A stretch of 64,000 nucleotides of DNA from Deinococcus peraridilitoris DSM 19664 (GCF_000317835.1 NC_019793.1:3760001-3824000), one strand, 5' to 3'. Positions 1 to 11,216 are shown, counted from the stretch's first letter. Numbers and translations: made by a program. The notes: generated by a model not told the origin, from the letters alone.

Positions 1-766
1 GCCAGCTCGCCCACACCACCGGGCTGCCGGGCTGCGGTCACCAGCGCGCTGCCCACCACCACACCGTCTGCCACGCGCGCCACGGCCTGGGCGGACGCGC
101 GGTCCGCGACCCCGAAGCCCACCGCGATCGGCTTGTCAGTGAAGCGGCGTGCCAGCTCCAGCATGGCCGGAACCTCGTGCAGGGCGCTGCCCGAACGCGC
201 GCCTGTCACGCCCGTGACGCTCACGGCATACAGAAAACCGGTGGTGGCACCCGCGACCAGCTCAATGCGCTCGGGCGTGCTGGTCGGGGCAATCAGAAAG
301 GTCAGGCGCAGACCGTGGGCGGCGGCCAGCTCGCGCAGCTCGTGCGCCTCGTCGGGTGGCAGGTCGGGCAGAATGAGGCCGTCCACCCCGGCTGCCACGG
401 CTTCGCGCACGAAGCGCTCCTCGCCCCAGGCCAGGATCGGGTTGTAGTAGGTCATGATGACAAGCGGTTTGTCGGTGACGCTGCGCAGCGAGCGGGCCGC
501 CTCGAACGTCCGCGCGATGGTGGCGCCCCCCCGCAGCGCGACTTCGCTGGCCTGCTGAATGGTCGGGCCGTCTCCCAGCGGGTCGGAGTACGGCAGACCG
601 ATTTCGAGCAGATCGGCGTGGGCCAGCAGCGTGCGCGCTTCGCGCTGAAAGGCGGCCTGGTCCGGGTAATCGGCAGGCAGGTAGCCGATGAACGCGGCGC
701 GTCCTTCGGCCTGTGCGGCGTCAAACGCACTCTGGATGCGGTTCTGGGCACTGTTCTGGGTGGCGG

Positions 767-770
<4 letters not shown>
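1..770 (-). CDS. trpA: Tryptophan synthase alpha chain, 3' end cut by window
   Basis: Cleaves indole-3-glycerol phosphate to indole and glyceraldehyde 3-phosphate; the indole is channelled to TrpB in the alpha2beta2 complex. The reading frame has no stop before base 1, so the C-terminus lies outside the window. About 256 residues are visible. The family signatures are in order: [10 protein letters not shown] near residue 25, [15 protein letters not shown] near 60 (the catalytic Glu region and the Asp of the active site), [14 protein letters not shown] near 125, and [14 protein letters not shown] near 175. The ATG at 768-770 overlaps the trpB stop as ATGA, so translation is probably coupled. 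It is the last visible gene of the crtA-like/gluQ/trpB/trpA operon. Confidence 0.96.
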
Positions 771-2038
<1,268 letters not shown>

Positions 2039-2051
2039 AAGTGCTTTCAGG

Positions 2052-2954
2052 CTAGCGCTCACCCGGATGGAGAATCCCTTCATTTTTAGACAAGCGGTCT
2101 AAGTTTCGCGCATATGGCGTGAGCAGCTCAGCGGCGCTCACCTCGGCGGGAACGTCCCACCCCAGGGAACGCGCCAGGGACGCAAGCACCCGCTCCGGAC
2201 GCTCGCCGGCCTCGCGCAACTCCGCCACGCTGGGAGCGCCGCCCCGCTTTGCCAGTCGCTGACCCCGGTAGTCAGTCATCAGGGGCACGTGCAGGTAGCG
2301 TGGCGAAGTAAAGCCCAAGGCCTGCTGCAACGCCACATGCCGCGGCGTGCTGGGCCACAGGTCCTCGCCACGCACGACGTCCGTGACGCCCTGCTCTGCG
2401 TCATCCACCACCACGGCCAGATGGTAGGCGTAGGCGCCATCGGCACGGAGCAGCACAAAATCGCCGATGTCCGAACTCAGCGACTGGCACAGCGTGCCAA
2501 GCCGCGAATCGTGCGCGCAGACCACGCCGTCGGGCGCGCGCCAGCGCACGGCCGCTCCCGGGGAGGGCGGCAATCCAGCCGGGCGGCACGTGCCCGGATA
2601 CACGGCTTCGGTCCCGTGAGGCGCACTGACAGCCTCGGCGATCTGACGGCGGGTACACTGACAGCGGTAGGTATCGAGCCTGCCAAGCGCCGCCGCGTAC
2701 CTTTCGCGCCGCTCGCTTTGCACCACCTCGGCGTCCCAGGTCAGGCCGAGCCAGGCCAGATCCCGCCGGGTCAGGTCGTAGGCCCAGGGACGCGTGCGGC
2801 CCACATCGAGGTCTTCAAACCGCAGGAGGTGCCTCCCTCCAAGCGCACGGGTGTGCAGCCAGGCCAGCAGCGCGGTTCGTGCGTTCCCGAGGTGCATGAC
2901 GCCGGTCGGGCTGGGTGCGAAGCGGCCAGTGCGCGCTGCCCGGAGGTCAGACAT
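2052..2954 (-). CDS. gluQ: Glutamyl-Q tRNA(Asp) synthetase
   Basis: Truncated GluRS paralogue that attaches glutamate to queuosine at position 34 of tRNA(Asp) rather than to a tRNA 3' end. The 300-residue length fits the family, which lacks the anticodon-binding domain of GltX. The class I HIGH-like signature reads [14 protein letters not shown] at residues 12-25, followed by ALLAW and [14 protein letters not shown] zinc-type cysteine cluster is visible (YRCQC near 98 and YPGTC near 121), and the KMSKS counterpart is [12 protein letters not shown] near 240. The start overlaps the end of the upstream CrtA-like gene by 8 nt, so the two are co-translated. Its place in a tryptophan operon is odd, since queuosine genes are not adjacent. 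Confidence 0.93.
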   Translation of the reverse strand: MSDLRAARTGRFAPSPTGVMHLGNARTALLAWLHTRALGGRHLLRFEDLDVGRTRPWAYDLTRRDLAWLGLTWDAEVVQSERRERYAAALGRLDTYRCQCTRRQIAEAVSAPHGTEAVYPGTCRPAGLPPSPGAAVRWRAPDGVVCAHDSRLGTLCQSLSSDIGDFVLLRADGAYAYHLAVVVDDAEQGVTDVVRGEDLWPSTPRHVALQQALGFTSPRYLHVPLMTDYRGQRLAKRGGAPSVAELREAGERPERVLASLARSLGWDVPAEVSAAELLTPYARNLDRLSKNEGILHPGER

Positions 2955-3684
2955 CGCGTCCCTCGCCCGTCATGGCCTGCAGCGGATCGCGTCCGTTCCA
3001 GCTTCCGCGGCTGGCAAGCACCTCGAAGCGCGCGAACAGTTCTTCGCGGTACCAGCGTTCCCGCCGGGTGCGCGCGATGACCGTGCGGTGTTCCCCGTCA
3101 GCGTACGCAAAACGGCGCATGCTGGCCGCGTCCCGCCACAGACTGAAGGTCGCCTGACGCAGCAGCGGCGCCTCGCCGACGCCCAGAGCCGCCAGCAGAC
3201 CGGGTTGCGCATGCAGTGCTCGCTGCGAAGCGGGCACCGCCTGCCAGAAGGCACGCAGCTTACTGGGCCGGAGAGTGGCGCGGGTGAGCACTGCCACGGG
3301 CGCGGAGGGCGCGGGCACGCCCCCTGGCGTGCCCGCGCCGAAAGGTAGAGCCCCGTCCCACGCGCCATGCCACTGGACCGGGCGCATGATGACCGTGTAA
3401 CTTTCCGCCAGCAGCGGAAACTCGCGGCGGTGAAACAGGCTGTGCTCGAACTGCTCGAACGCGGCCCGGTCCTGCCAGACCGCGAAACGGGCCCAACGAA
3501 GCGGGTCGGCGCTCAGCGTCAGGTCACCGCCACGCCCAGTGCCCAGCAGGCGCACGAAGCGCAGTCCCGGCACATGGCGCAGGTGGCGACCGTCCAGGGC
3601 CATCTTGCGCCAGCCATGCCACCAGCTACGCGCCTGAAAGCGGTTGATGGTGAGGCTGACCACCAGTCCGGCACGTTCGCTCAC
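2947..3684 (-). CDS. CrtA-like heme monooxygenase (spheroidene monooxygenase family)
   Basis: The 245-residue protein matches the CrtA family pattern: VVSLTINRFQ with W..GW at the N-terminus, PGLRFVRLLGTGRGG near residue 40, a central FAVWQDRAAFEQF..S..F block, VQWHGAWDGALPF near 110, PVAVLTRATLRPSKLRAFW near 135, and a C-terminal QATFSLWRDAASMRRFAYADGEH..V with GSWNGRDPL. CrtA enzymes put a keto group on acyclic carotenoids, but distant homologues are of unknown substrate, so the reaction here is inferred. I chose the GTG at 3682-3684: the upstream extension (to 3831) runs through the divergent amylase gene, and a TACAAT hexamer lies 6 nt before this GTG. First gene of the operon with gluQ-trpB-trpA. 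Confidence 0.75.
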   Translation of the reverse strand: MSERAGLVVSLTINRFQARSWWHGWRKMALDGRHLRHVPGLRFVRLLGTGRGGDLTLSADPLRWARFAVWQDRAAFEQFEHSLFHRREFPLLAESYTVIMRPVQWHGAWDGALPFGAGTPGGVPAPSAPVAVLTRATLRPSKLRAFWQAVPASQRALHAQPGLLAALGVGEAPLLRQATFSLWRDAASMRRFAYADGEHRTVIARTRRERWYREELFARFEVLASRGSWNGRDPLQAMTGEGRDV

Positions 3685-3690
3685 GCCCGC

Positions 3691-3696
3691 ATTGTA
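3691..3696 (-). promoter_or_regulatory. Leaderless-type -10 TACAAT for the crtA-like/gluQ/trpBA operon
   Basis: TACAAT on the minus strand ends 6 nt before the GTG start, so the predicted transcript begins at or next to the start codon. No Shine-Dalgarno sequence is present. The promoter is back-to-back with the amylase promoter about 47 bp away. Confidence 0.65.
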
Positions 3697-3742
3697 CGCC
3701 CCGGTGCGTCGGACTCCCGAGCCCGCCCGCTCAGGTGAGGTG

Positions 3743-3748
3743 TACAGT
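3743..3748 (+). promoter_or_regulatory. Leaderless-type -10 TACAGT for the amylase gene
   Basis: TACAGT lies 6 nt before the ATG at 3755. There is no ribosome-binding sequence, and the spacing puts the transcription start on or beside the A of the ATG. Confidence 0.65.
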
Positions 3749-3754
3749 ACCCGT

Positions 3755-5173
3755 ATGCAACGAGTGCTGGCGCTGGCCGCGCTGATGGCCATGAGCGGGG
3801 GAAACGCCGTGTCATGGCGCGGCGAAATCATTTATCAAGTCATGCCCGACCGTTTCTTCAACGGCGACAAGGCCAACGACGGCGTCGTCCGCCGTGACGA
3901 CCCGAAGGCCTGGCACGGCGGCGACCTGACCGGACTGATCCAGAAGCTGCCCTACATTCGTGAGCTCGGCGCGACCAGCGTCTGGCTCACCCCGGTGTAC
4001 GAACAGATGCCTGGCACGTTTGATGGGGCCACCGGCTATCACGGGTACTGGCCGCAGAATTTCCGCAACGTCGATTCGCGTTTCGGTACGCTCGATGACT
4101 TTCGCGCGTTCACCCGCGCCGCGCACGGAGCGGGCATGAAAGTGGTGCTCGATCAGGTCGTCAACCACTTCGGGTACACCGCACCTTTCGTGCGCCAGAA
4201 TCCAGGATGGTTCAACGATCCGTCCTCCTGCGCCGGCAAGGGAGACAACGACGTGTTCTGCCCGATTTTCGGTTTGCCTGACCTGGCGCAACAGCAGCCG
4301 GAGGTGCGCCGGTTTCTCTTTGAAAATGCCGACTTCTGGCGTCGCCTCGGCGTGGACGGCTTTCGCTATGACGCGATCAAGCACGTGCCGCGAGATTTTC
4401 TGCGCGAGCTGCTCAGCCGCGATGCCAGCGCGAATACCTTTACCCTCGGCGAGTACTTCGACGCCGATCCGGGCATTGTGGCCGAGTACCAGCAGCTGGG
4501 CTTTCGCTCGCTGTTCAATTTTGCGCTGCAGGGCGCCATGCGTCAGAGCATCATGAGCGGTCAGGGTCTTGACGGCGTGCGGGCCATGCTGGAACGTCAG
4601 GACGAGATTCCCGAGCCGGATCAGGTCGCACTCTTTCTGGACAATCACGATGTGCCTCGTTTTGCCAACGGCACCCCATTCGAGGATGTGGGCCGCGAAC
4701 GCACCGTCTACGGCGTCCGCGCCCTCATGACGCTGCGCGGCATTCCGGTGATCTGGCAGGGCACCGAAATCGCCATGCGCGGCGGAGGCGATCCCGACAA
4801 CCGCCGCGACATGCGCTTCTCGGACGTATGGACCCCGGACGAGCGGGCGGTATACGAGGCGGTCAAGGGGGCCATCGCCACCCGCAAAAGCAGTTCGGCG
4901 CTGTCAGTGGGAAACCTGAAGCTGCTCGCCACGCCGGCGCGTCTGGCAAGCGATCTGCTGCTGTTCACGCGTGAAAACGGTCAGCAGCGCGTGCTGGTGG
5001 CCTGGCACAACGGACGTGAGCGGCGCACGGTGGCCCTGCGCAGCACCGTGGCCGCCCGAATTTCCGCACTGCGCGGCGACCTGTTCGGTCAGGATGCCAA
5101 GCTGAGCGTTCAGGGTGGCGTGGTGTACCTGTCGCTGCCTCCTCGGACGGCAGTCGCCTTCGAACTCGATTGA
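3755..5173 (+). CDS. Secreted alpha-amylase family (GH13) glucan hydrolase
   Basis: Hydrolyses alpha-glucosidic bonds outside the cytoplasm. The 472-residue product opens with a signal peptide (MQRVLALAALMAMSGGNA) and then the GH13 start IIYQVMPDRFFNG. The four GH13 conserved regions are visible: I VVLDQVVNHF near residue 130, II GVDGFRYDAIKHV near 205 (nucleophile Asp), III FTLGEYFD near 229 (acid Glu), and IV LFLDNHDVPRF near 295. The short C-terminal beta domain ends in LSLPPRTAVAFELD. I chose the ATG at 3755 because it carries the signal peptide and has TACAGT 6 nt upstream; an extension to 3644 is antisense to the CrtA-like gene. Exact specificity (amylase, cyclomaltodextrinase or neopullulanase) cannot be settled here. 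Confidence 0.9.
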   Translation: MQRVLALAALMAMSGGNAVSWRGEIIYQVMPDRFFNGDKANDGVVRRDDPKAWHGGDLTGLIQKLPYIRELGATSVWLTPVYEQMPGTFDGATGYHGYWPQNFRNVDSRFGTLDDFRAFTRAAHGAGMKVVLDQVVNHFGYTAPFVRQNPGWFNDPSSCAGKGDNDVFCPIFGLPDLAQQQPEVRRFLFENADFWRRLGVDGFRYDAIKHVPRDFLRELLSRDASANTFTLGEYFDADPGIVAEYQQLGFRSLFNFALQGAMRQSIMSGQGLDGVRAMLERQDEIPEPDQVALFLDNHDVPRFANGTPFEDVGRERTVYGVRALMTLRGIPVIWQGTEIAMRGGGDPDNRRDMRFSDVWTPDERAVYEAVKGAIATRKSSSALSVGNLKLLATPARLASDLLLFTRENGQQRVLVAWHNGRERRTVALRSTVAARISALRGDLFGQDAKLSVQGGVVYLSLPPRTAVAFELD

Positions 5174-5188
5174 GCGCTGGCCATGAGG

Positions 5189-5228
5189 CAGCGAAACCGG
5201 TCCTTGGCGGCAAGGACCGGTTTCGCTG
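5189..5228. terminator. Bidirectional hairpin between convergent amylase and subtilase genes
   Basis: Arms 5190-5206 and 5211-5227 pair perfectly over 17 bp around a GCGG loop, with one more C-G pair outside. It lies 16 nt after the amylase stop and 18 nt after the subtilase stop, so it can serve both strands. There is no clear T tract. Confidence 0.8.
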
Positions 5229-5245
5229 TTGCTACTCAGCAAAAA

Positions 5246-6484
<1,239 letters not shown>

Positions 6485-6759
6485 GAGGGTGTCCTCCGAA
6501 AACAGTCTGAAAGGGCTTGAGGAACGCTGGGATTCGGCGGCCCGACGTTCACGCATTTGGAAGTGCCGTCGGAACCTGATGAGGCGGCGCCTCACACGGT
6601 CGGAACTGAATTGTGGGTGATCACCGAGGCTCATCTAAACCGTTGGCCCATGGGCGCAGCGAGCGAATTTTTAACACCTGCCGTGACATTAAGTTTGCAT
6701 AAAGTCGCCGTGAGAACCACCCTCCGTTCTTTCGTCGTTGCGCGTGCATGTTCGTGCCG

Positions 6760-6765
6760 TATGCT
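6760..6765 (+). promoter_or_regulatory. Candidate -10 TATGCT for the M19 dipeptidase gene
   Basis: TATGCT sits 10 nt before the ATG at 6776, leaving a leader of at most a few bases. The gap 6485-6759 otherwise shows nothing beyond the subtilase ribosome-binding site. Confidence 0.45.
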
Positions 6766-6775
6766 GGGCCGCATC

Positions 6776-7765
6776 ATGATCGTGGACGCACACCTCGACC
6801 TCGCCTACAACGCCATGCTCGGCCGCGACCTCACGCTTTCTTTGGGCGCCTTGCGCGAACAGGACCCGCTCACGGATCGGGCGACGGTGACCTTCGAAAC
6901 CCTGCGGCGTGGCGGGGTAGGGTTGTGCCTGGGTACCCTCTTCGCCATGCCCCAGGACGCGGCGCACCCCTGGGGGTACGAGGACTGGCAGGGTGCCCGC
7001 GCACAGGCCCAGCGGCAGCTCGAGCAGTACCTGCGCTGGCAGGACCACGGGCACGTGGTGTTGCTCACCAGCGGTCAAGAGGTCGTGGAGCACGCGCGCC
7101 GCTGGAGTGCAGACACCTCGCCGCTGGGCGTCGTGCTGCTGATGGAAGGCGCCGATCCACTGCGCGCGGCAGATGACCTGCCGTACTGGGCCGGCGCCGG
7201 TGTTCGCGTCATCGGCCCGGCCTGGAAACGCACCCGCTTCGCCGGAGGCACCGGCGAAAGTGGCGGGCTGACCGAGCGCGGCGAGGACCTGATGGTGGCC
7301 ATGCGCGAACTTGGGGTGATCCTCGACGCCTCGCACCTGGCCGAAGAGGCGTTCTGGCAGGCCATCAACCTGCAGCCCAAAGTGATCGCGTCGCACAGCA
7401 ATGCCCGCGCGATCGTTCCGACCGACCGGCACCTGAGCGCCGACATGCTGCGCGCGGTCGCACAGCTCGGCGGGGTTACGGGCTGCGTGCTGTTCAACAA
7501 GTTCCTGAGGGCCGGTTGGGAGCGCGGGGACGCGCGCCTCCCCCTGGAGCTCGTCGGTGAAATGCTGCATCATCTTGCGCAAGAAGTGGGCTGGGACAAG
7601 GTCGGGCTGGGCTCGGACCTCGACGGGGGATTCGGCGTGCACGAGCTGCCTCGCGGGCTCGAAAGTGCTGCCGACCTGCCCCGCCTGGCGCAGTTGCTGC
7701 CCGACGAACACCGCGAGCAGGTCATGGGTGGAAACTGGTTGAAGTGGCTCGGCGCGCAGTTGTGA
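6776..7765 (+). CDS. Membrane dipeptidase family (peptidase M19) protein
   Basis: Zinc dipeptidase of the renal-dipeptidase amidohydrolase fold; family members hydrolyse dipeptides, including some with D-residues. The 329-residue protein shows the metal ligands in order: VDAHLDLAYN (HxD) at residues 3-12, the bridging Glu in VLLMEGADPL near 118, VILDASHLAEEAFWQ near 182, VIASHSNARAI near 203, and the Asp in VGLGSDLDGGFG near 279. It also has an SRAI-like NARAIVP. No signal peptide is present, so it is probably cytoplasmic despite the family name. I chose the ATG at 6776; the longer frame from 6557 starts inside a region with no coding character. Confidence 0.9.
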   Translation: MIVDAHLDLAYNAMLGRDLTLSLGALREQDPLTDRATVTFETLRRGGVGLCLGTLFAMPQDAAHPWGYEDWQGARAQAQRQLEQYLRWQDHGHVVLLTSGQEVVEHARRWSADTSPLGVVLLMEGADPLRAADDLPYWAGAGVRVIGPAWKRTRFAGGTGESGGLTERGEDLMVAMRELGVILDASHLAEEAFWQAINLQPKVIASHSNARAIVPTDRHLSADMLRAVAQLGGVTGCVLFNKFLRAGWERGDARLPLELVGEMLHHLAQEVGWDKVGLGSDLDGGFGVHELPRGLESAADLPRLAQLLPDEHREQVMGGNWLKWLGAQL

Positions 7766-7811
7766 ACAAAGAATTCCCGCTCACCTTATGGTTGCCGTTT
7801 CGTCCCTGACG

Positions 7812-7817
7812 TAAAAT
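7812..7817 (+). promoter_or_regulatory. Leaderless-type -10 TAAAAT for uvrC
   Basis: TAAAAT lies 7 nt before the uvrC ATG. No Shine-Dalgarno sequence intervenes. Confidence 0.65.
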
Positions 7818-7824
7818 TGAGGCA

Positions 7825-9675
7825 ATGCAGTTCGACGACCTTCCGGTTCTTCCCACGCACAGCGGCGTGTACATTTTTCGTGGTGCGTCCGGCGCAGCGA
7901 TCTACATCGGTAAGGCAAACAACCTGCGCAGCCGGGTGTTTTCGCATTTCAAGGCGGGCGGCAAGTCGGGCAGGTTTACCCGCGAGGCAGCCGCGCTGGA
8001 ATTCATCACCGTGCGCAACGAGGTCGAAGCGCTGGTGCTGGAAGCCAACCTCATCAAGCAGCACCGGCCGCATTACAACGTGCTGCTCAAGGACGACAAG
8101 CACTATCCATTCCTGAAGCTCACCAGCGAGACTTATCCCATGTTGGTGGTCACGCGGCGCGTGGTGAACGACGGCGGCAGTTACTACGGCCCTTACCCGG
8201 ACGCGGCAGCCGTGCGGCGGGTCAAGAATCTGATTGACACGATGTTCCCGCTGCGCAAGAACAGCGGTCTGCCGATGCAGCGCAAGCCGCGGCCCTGTCT
8301 GAACTACCACATGGGCCGCTGCCTGGCGCCCTGCATCGGGGCCGCCGATCTGCCCGAGTACGGCGCCGTGGTCGAGGACGTCAAGGCATTGCTGGAAGGC
8401 CGTGCGGCGCCGGTTATCGCGCGCCTGCGTGACACCATGAAGGACGCGGCGGTCAAGCAGGACTTCGAGCAGGCCGCACGCGTCCGCGACCGGCTGCAGG
8501 CAGTCGAGAAACTGTTCGGGAATGAACAGGTGGCGATGCAGGTAAGCGCGGAGGACCTCGATTTTCTGGGTTTCGCGGCGGCCGGTGAATACGCGATGGT
8601 TCAGCTTTTCCGCATGCGCGGCGGACGGGTCGTCGGGCGGGACAAGCGCTTCTTGTCGGGCGCGGCCGAAAGTGAACCGAGCGAAATCATCGGTGCCTTC
8701 GTGCAGGATTACTACACCCAGGCAACGCATGTTCCACCACTGATTCTGATTCCAGCCGAATTCGAGGACGCCGCCCTGTGGAGCGCGTTTCTCTCGGAAC
8801 GGGCCGAGCGCCGCATTGAACTGCGCATGCCTCAGCGCGGCGACAAGGTCGATCTGGTCGACATGGCGCAACGCAATGCCCAGATGGGTCTGGAGTCCGA
8901 GCTGATGAGCCTGGAAAAGCGTGGTGACCACCCGGGGCTGGAGGCGCTGCGCGAAGTGCTGGCGCTGCCCGAACGGCCCTGGCGCATCGAAGGGTACGAC
9001 AACTCGAACCTTTTCGGAACCAACATCGTGTCCGGGATGGTGGTGTTCGAGGGCGGCCGCGCGAGGCGGGGGGAGCATCGCCGTTTCAAGGTCCAGGGCC
9101 TCGATCATCCGGACGACTACCAGGCCATGCGGCAGACCATCACGCGACGCTTCACGGGAAGTCTGGCCGACAAGCTGCCCCTGCCCGATCTGGTATTGAT
9201 CGACGGTGGGCGGGGGCAGCTCAATGCGGCGCTGGACGCGATGAAGGACGCCGGCGTGCAGATTCCGGTGATCGGCCTCGCCAAGCGCGAGGAGCGCATC
9301 GTTTTGCCGTCGGTGTATGGCGCGCAATGGTGGCTCACGGGGGGCAGCGAGGTCGGGCGTGAGCGGGAACTGCTGCTGCCTCACACCCACCCGGCCCTGC
9401 GCACGCTGATCGGTGTGCGTGACGAGGTGCACAACTACGCGGTGTCCTATCACCGCAAGCTGCGCGGTGACAGCATGCTGCGCAGCGTCTTCGACGAACT
9501 GCCGGGCATCGGCAAAAAGCGGCAGGACGCCTTGCTCGAACACTTCACCAGCCTCGAAGACCTGGGGGCAGCGAGCGTGGAACAGATCGCGCGGGTACCG
9601 GGAATGAATCTGGTCGCGGCGCGCGCGGTCAAGTCGTTTCTGGAAAGCCGACAAGCGGCTGACAGTACCCGATAG
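7825..9675 (+). CDS. uvrC: Excinuclease ABC subunit C
   Basis: Makes both incisions around bulky DNA lesions in nucleotide excision repair, recruited by UvrB. The 616 residues carry the full architecture: N-terminal GIY-YIG nuclease ([23 protein letters not shown], residues 12-95), the cysteine cluster [16 protein letters not shown] near 155, a UVR UvrB-binding motif ([18 protein letters not shown] near 212), the RNase H-like C-terminal nuclease ([24 protein letters not shown] near 390, [15 protein letters not shown] near 455), and tandem helix-hairpin-helix repeats at the end ([39 protein letters not shown]). The ATG at 7825 has a TAAAAT promoter element 7 nt upstream. It runs alone. Confidence 0.97.
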   Translation: MQFDDLPVLPTHSGVYIFRGASGAAIYIGKANNLRSRVFSHFKAGGKSGRFTREAAALEFITVRNEVEALVLEANLIKQHRPHYNVLLKDDKHYPFLKLTSETYPMLVVTRRVVNDGGSYYGPYPDAAAVRRVKNLIDTMFPLRKNSGLPMQRKPRPCLNYHMGRCLAPCIGAADLPEYGAVVEDVKALLEGRAAPVIARLRDTMKDAAVKQDFEQAARVRDRLQAVEKLFGNEQVAMQVSAEDLDFLGFAAAGEYAMVQLFRMRGGRVVGRDKRFLSGAAESEPSEIIGAFVQDYYTQATHVPPLILIPAEFEDAALWSAFLSERAERRIELRMPQRGDKVDLVDMAQRNAQMGLESELMSLEKRGDHPGLEALREVLALPERPWRIEGYDNSNLFGTNIVSGMVVFEGGRARRGEHRRFKVQGLDHPDDYQAMRQTITRRFTGSLADKLPLPDLVLIDGGRGQLNAALDAMKDAGVQIPVIGLAKREERIVLPSVYGAQWWLTGGSEVGRERELLLPHTHPALRTLIGVRDEVHNYAVSYHRKLRGDSMLRSVFDELPGIGKKRQDALLEHFTSLEDLGAASVEQIARVPGMNLVAARAVKSFLESRQAADSTR

Positions 9676-9772
9676 GCGACCTGAAGTTCAGGGGAAGGGG
9701 TATTGCTTCTCGCCTCAGAAAACACCCGATAGCTAGTGAAGTATTTCACGATAAGCGGGGCTCGTGAATTTT

Positions 9773-10726
9773 TTAGTGCCCATATACTTCGTCCAGTCGG
9801 TGTTCGGCGGCAAGGTCATCCGGCAACAGTTCACTTCGAAGCTGCGTGCGAATCCAGGTGAGCTGCCGCTTGGCGTATGCCCGTGTCGCGGCGACAACCG
9901 CGGCCCGGGTTTCGTCCAAAGAACGTTCTCCACGCAGGTGCGCCGCGACCTCCTTGTACCCGATGGCCTGCCAGGCCGTCGTGGGTCGGTCGGTCAGCGG
10001 TGCACTCTCCAGAAGTTCGCGAACTTCTTCGACCAGGCCCTGGCGGAACATGGCGTCAACGCGCGCCACAATCCGGGCGTCAAGCAGCTCGGCGGGCGGT
10101 GCGAAGGCAACGATCTGGTAGGTGAAGGTCGGGATGGTTCTGCCAAACTGGGAGGGAAAGCGACCCGTGCGGCGGTAGACTTCCAAGCTACGCACCACCC
10201 GGCGTGGATTGCGCTGCAACCGCTCTACTTCTCCCGGCTGCACCGAGGCAATTTCAGCGATCAGCGCGTCGAGTCCCCGTTCGTCGAGTTCCCGTTCGAT
10301 CGTGCGCTGCACTTCCAAGTCGGCACGCGGGGTGGTGGGCAGGCCGCTCAGCAGCGCGGAGAGGTAAAAGCCGGTACCGCCCACCACCAGTGGGACGGCG
10401 CCGCGCCGCCGGATGTCCGCGATGGCCGCCTCGGCGTCACGCACGAACTGCGCTACATCGTACTCCTGTCGGGAATCACGAATGTCGATCAGATGGTGCC
10501 TGACCTGTGCACGCTCCCGCAGCGTCGGCTTTGCGGTGCCGATGTCCATTCCCCGGTAGACCAGAAAGGCATCCGCCGACACCACCTCCAGACCGTGGCG
10601 CCGGGCAAGCCGCAAGGACAGCCCGGTTTTTCCGGCCGCCGTGGGGGCCGTAAGGACGCAGATCGGCGCGGTTACGGACGCCTCCCCGAGCGGGGCCAAC
10701 CGATGGAAAGCCGCTTTGGAAGGCAC
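9773..10726 (-). CDS. miaA: tRNA dimethylallyltransferase
   Basis: Transfers a dimethylallyl group to N6 of A37 in tRNAs reading U-starting codons. The 317-residue protein has the P-loop VLTAPTAAGKTGLS near residue 23, DAFLVYRGMDIGTAKPT near 50 with the DSxxxYxxxdIGTAKP core (here DAFLVY), HHLIDIRDSRQEYDVAQF near 78, PLVVGGTGFYLSAL near 110, and YKEVAAHLRGE and KRQLTWIR near the C-terminus. DxxQVY with Asp-Ser is usual, so Ala at the second position is a small deviation. I chose the GTG at 10724-10726; TACAAT on the minus strand lies 12 nt upstream, and the longer frame to 10786 runs through the divergent hsp20 promoter. Confidence 0.94.
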   Translation of the reverse strand: MPSKAAFHRLAPLGEASVTAPICVLTAPTAAGKTGLSLRLARRHGLEVVSADAFLVYRGMDIGTAKPTLRERAQVRHHLIDIRDSRQEYDVAQFVRDAEAAIADIRRRGAVPLVVGGTGFYLSALLSGLPTTPRADLEVQRTIERELDERGLDALIAEIASVQPGEVERLQRNPRRVVRSLEVYRRTGRFPSQFGRTIPTFTYQIVAFAPPAELLDARIVARVDAMFRQGLVEEVRELLESAPLTDRPTTAWQAIGYKEVAAHLRGERSLDETRAAVVAATRAYAKRQLTWIRTQLRSELLPDDLAAEHRLDEVYGH

Positions 10727-10738
10727 GTCACAGGCGTC

Positions 10739-10744
10739 ATTGTA
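10739..10744 (-). promoter_or_regulatory. -10 TACAAT for miaA
   Basis: TACAAT on the minus strand, 12 nt before the chosen GTG of miaA; it would give a leader of about 5 nt. Divergent from the hsp20 promoter element at 10756-10761. Confidence 0.5.
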
Positions 10745-10755
10745 GCGAGGCGCGA

Positions 10756-10761
10756 TAAGGT
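10756..10761 (+). promoter_or_regulatory. Leaderless-type -10 TAAGGT for the mini-cistron/hsp20 transcript
   Basis: TAAGGT lies 6 nt before the ATG at 10768 of a 19-codon frame that overlaps hsp20, the spacing seen at other leaderless genes here. Confidence 0.5.
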
Positions 10762-10767
10762 AAGAGT

Positions 10768-10827
10768 ATGAACGCCTGCCGTGCATTCGTCCCTTGCCCC
10801 CAGCTCATCACACAGGTCACGCCATGA
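10768..10827 (+). CDS. 19-residue upstream mini-cistron coupled to hsp20
   Basis: Reads MNACRAFVPCPQLITQVTP and stops at TGA 10825-10827, which overlaps the hsp20 ATG (10824-10826) as ATGA. Its own ATG is placed exactly 6 nt after a TAAGGT hexamer, so it may be the true 5' cistron of a leaderless message that delivers ribosomes to hsp20, which lacks a good Shine-Dalgarno sequence. The peptide has two cysteines and no recognised motif. Its expression is an inference from position only. Confidence 0.4.
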   Translation: MNACRAFVPCPQLITQVTP

Positions 10828-11216
10828 GCGGAGGCTCCGAACCCGTTCTGCGACGGATCAATTCGCTGATGCAACTGCGCCAGGAAGTCGAGGCCCTTTC
10901 GCATGGCGCACCCTGGGCGCCCCCGGCCGACTGGCTGGAAACCGACACCGAACTGCTGCTGATCATGGACGTTCCCGGCGTTGAAAGTGACGCCTTCGAA
11001 CTGATCGAGGAAGAAAACACCGTGGTTGTGCGCGGTCAACGGCCACCGCCCGAGACCGACGGCTCGTTCTTGAGCGTCGAACGTCCTCAGGGCAGCTTTC
11101 AGCGCACGTTCAGCTTTCCGGTGGAGACCGTGCCGGGCACCGGGCAGGCGCAGCTGCGCGCCGGGGTTCTGGTCATCCGCTTCGAGAAACGTCACAAGAT
11201 CATCGACCACGAATAA
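10824..11216 (+). CDS. Small heat-shock protein, Hsp20/alpha-crystallin family
   Basis: ATP-independent holdase chaperone that binds unfolding proteins. The 130-residue product is almost all alpha-crystallin domain: WLETDTELLLIMDVPGVESDAFELIEEENTVVVRG (residues 35-70), a short loop, SVERPQGSFQRTFSFPVETV, and the terminal strand with GVLVIRFEK. The usual A-x-x-x-n-GVL motif reads QAQLRAGVLVIRF. The C-terminal IxI-type anchor is replaced by HKIIDHE. I chose the ATG at 10824 because the N-terminal MPPAHHTGHA of a longer frame (10794) is not family-like, and the ATG forms an ATGA overlap with a mini-cistron. A strong hairpin starts at the stop codon. Confidence 0.92.
   Translation: MSGGSEPVLRRINSLMQLRQEVEALSHGAPWAPPADWLETDTELLLIMDVPGVESDAFELIEEENTVVVRGQRPPPETDGSFLSVERPQGSFQRTFSFPVETVPGTGQAQLRAGVLVIRFEKRHKIIDHE

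Noticed and set aside
3685..3831. N-terminal extension of the CrtA-like gene
   Set aside because: Would run through the amylase start and promoter; family sequence begins only after the GTG at 3684.
7786..9654. 622-codon minus-strand frame opposite uvrC
   Set aside because: Pure antisense of uvrC; long empty antisense frames are common in high-GC DNA.
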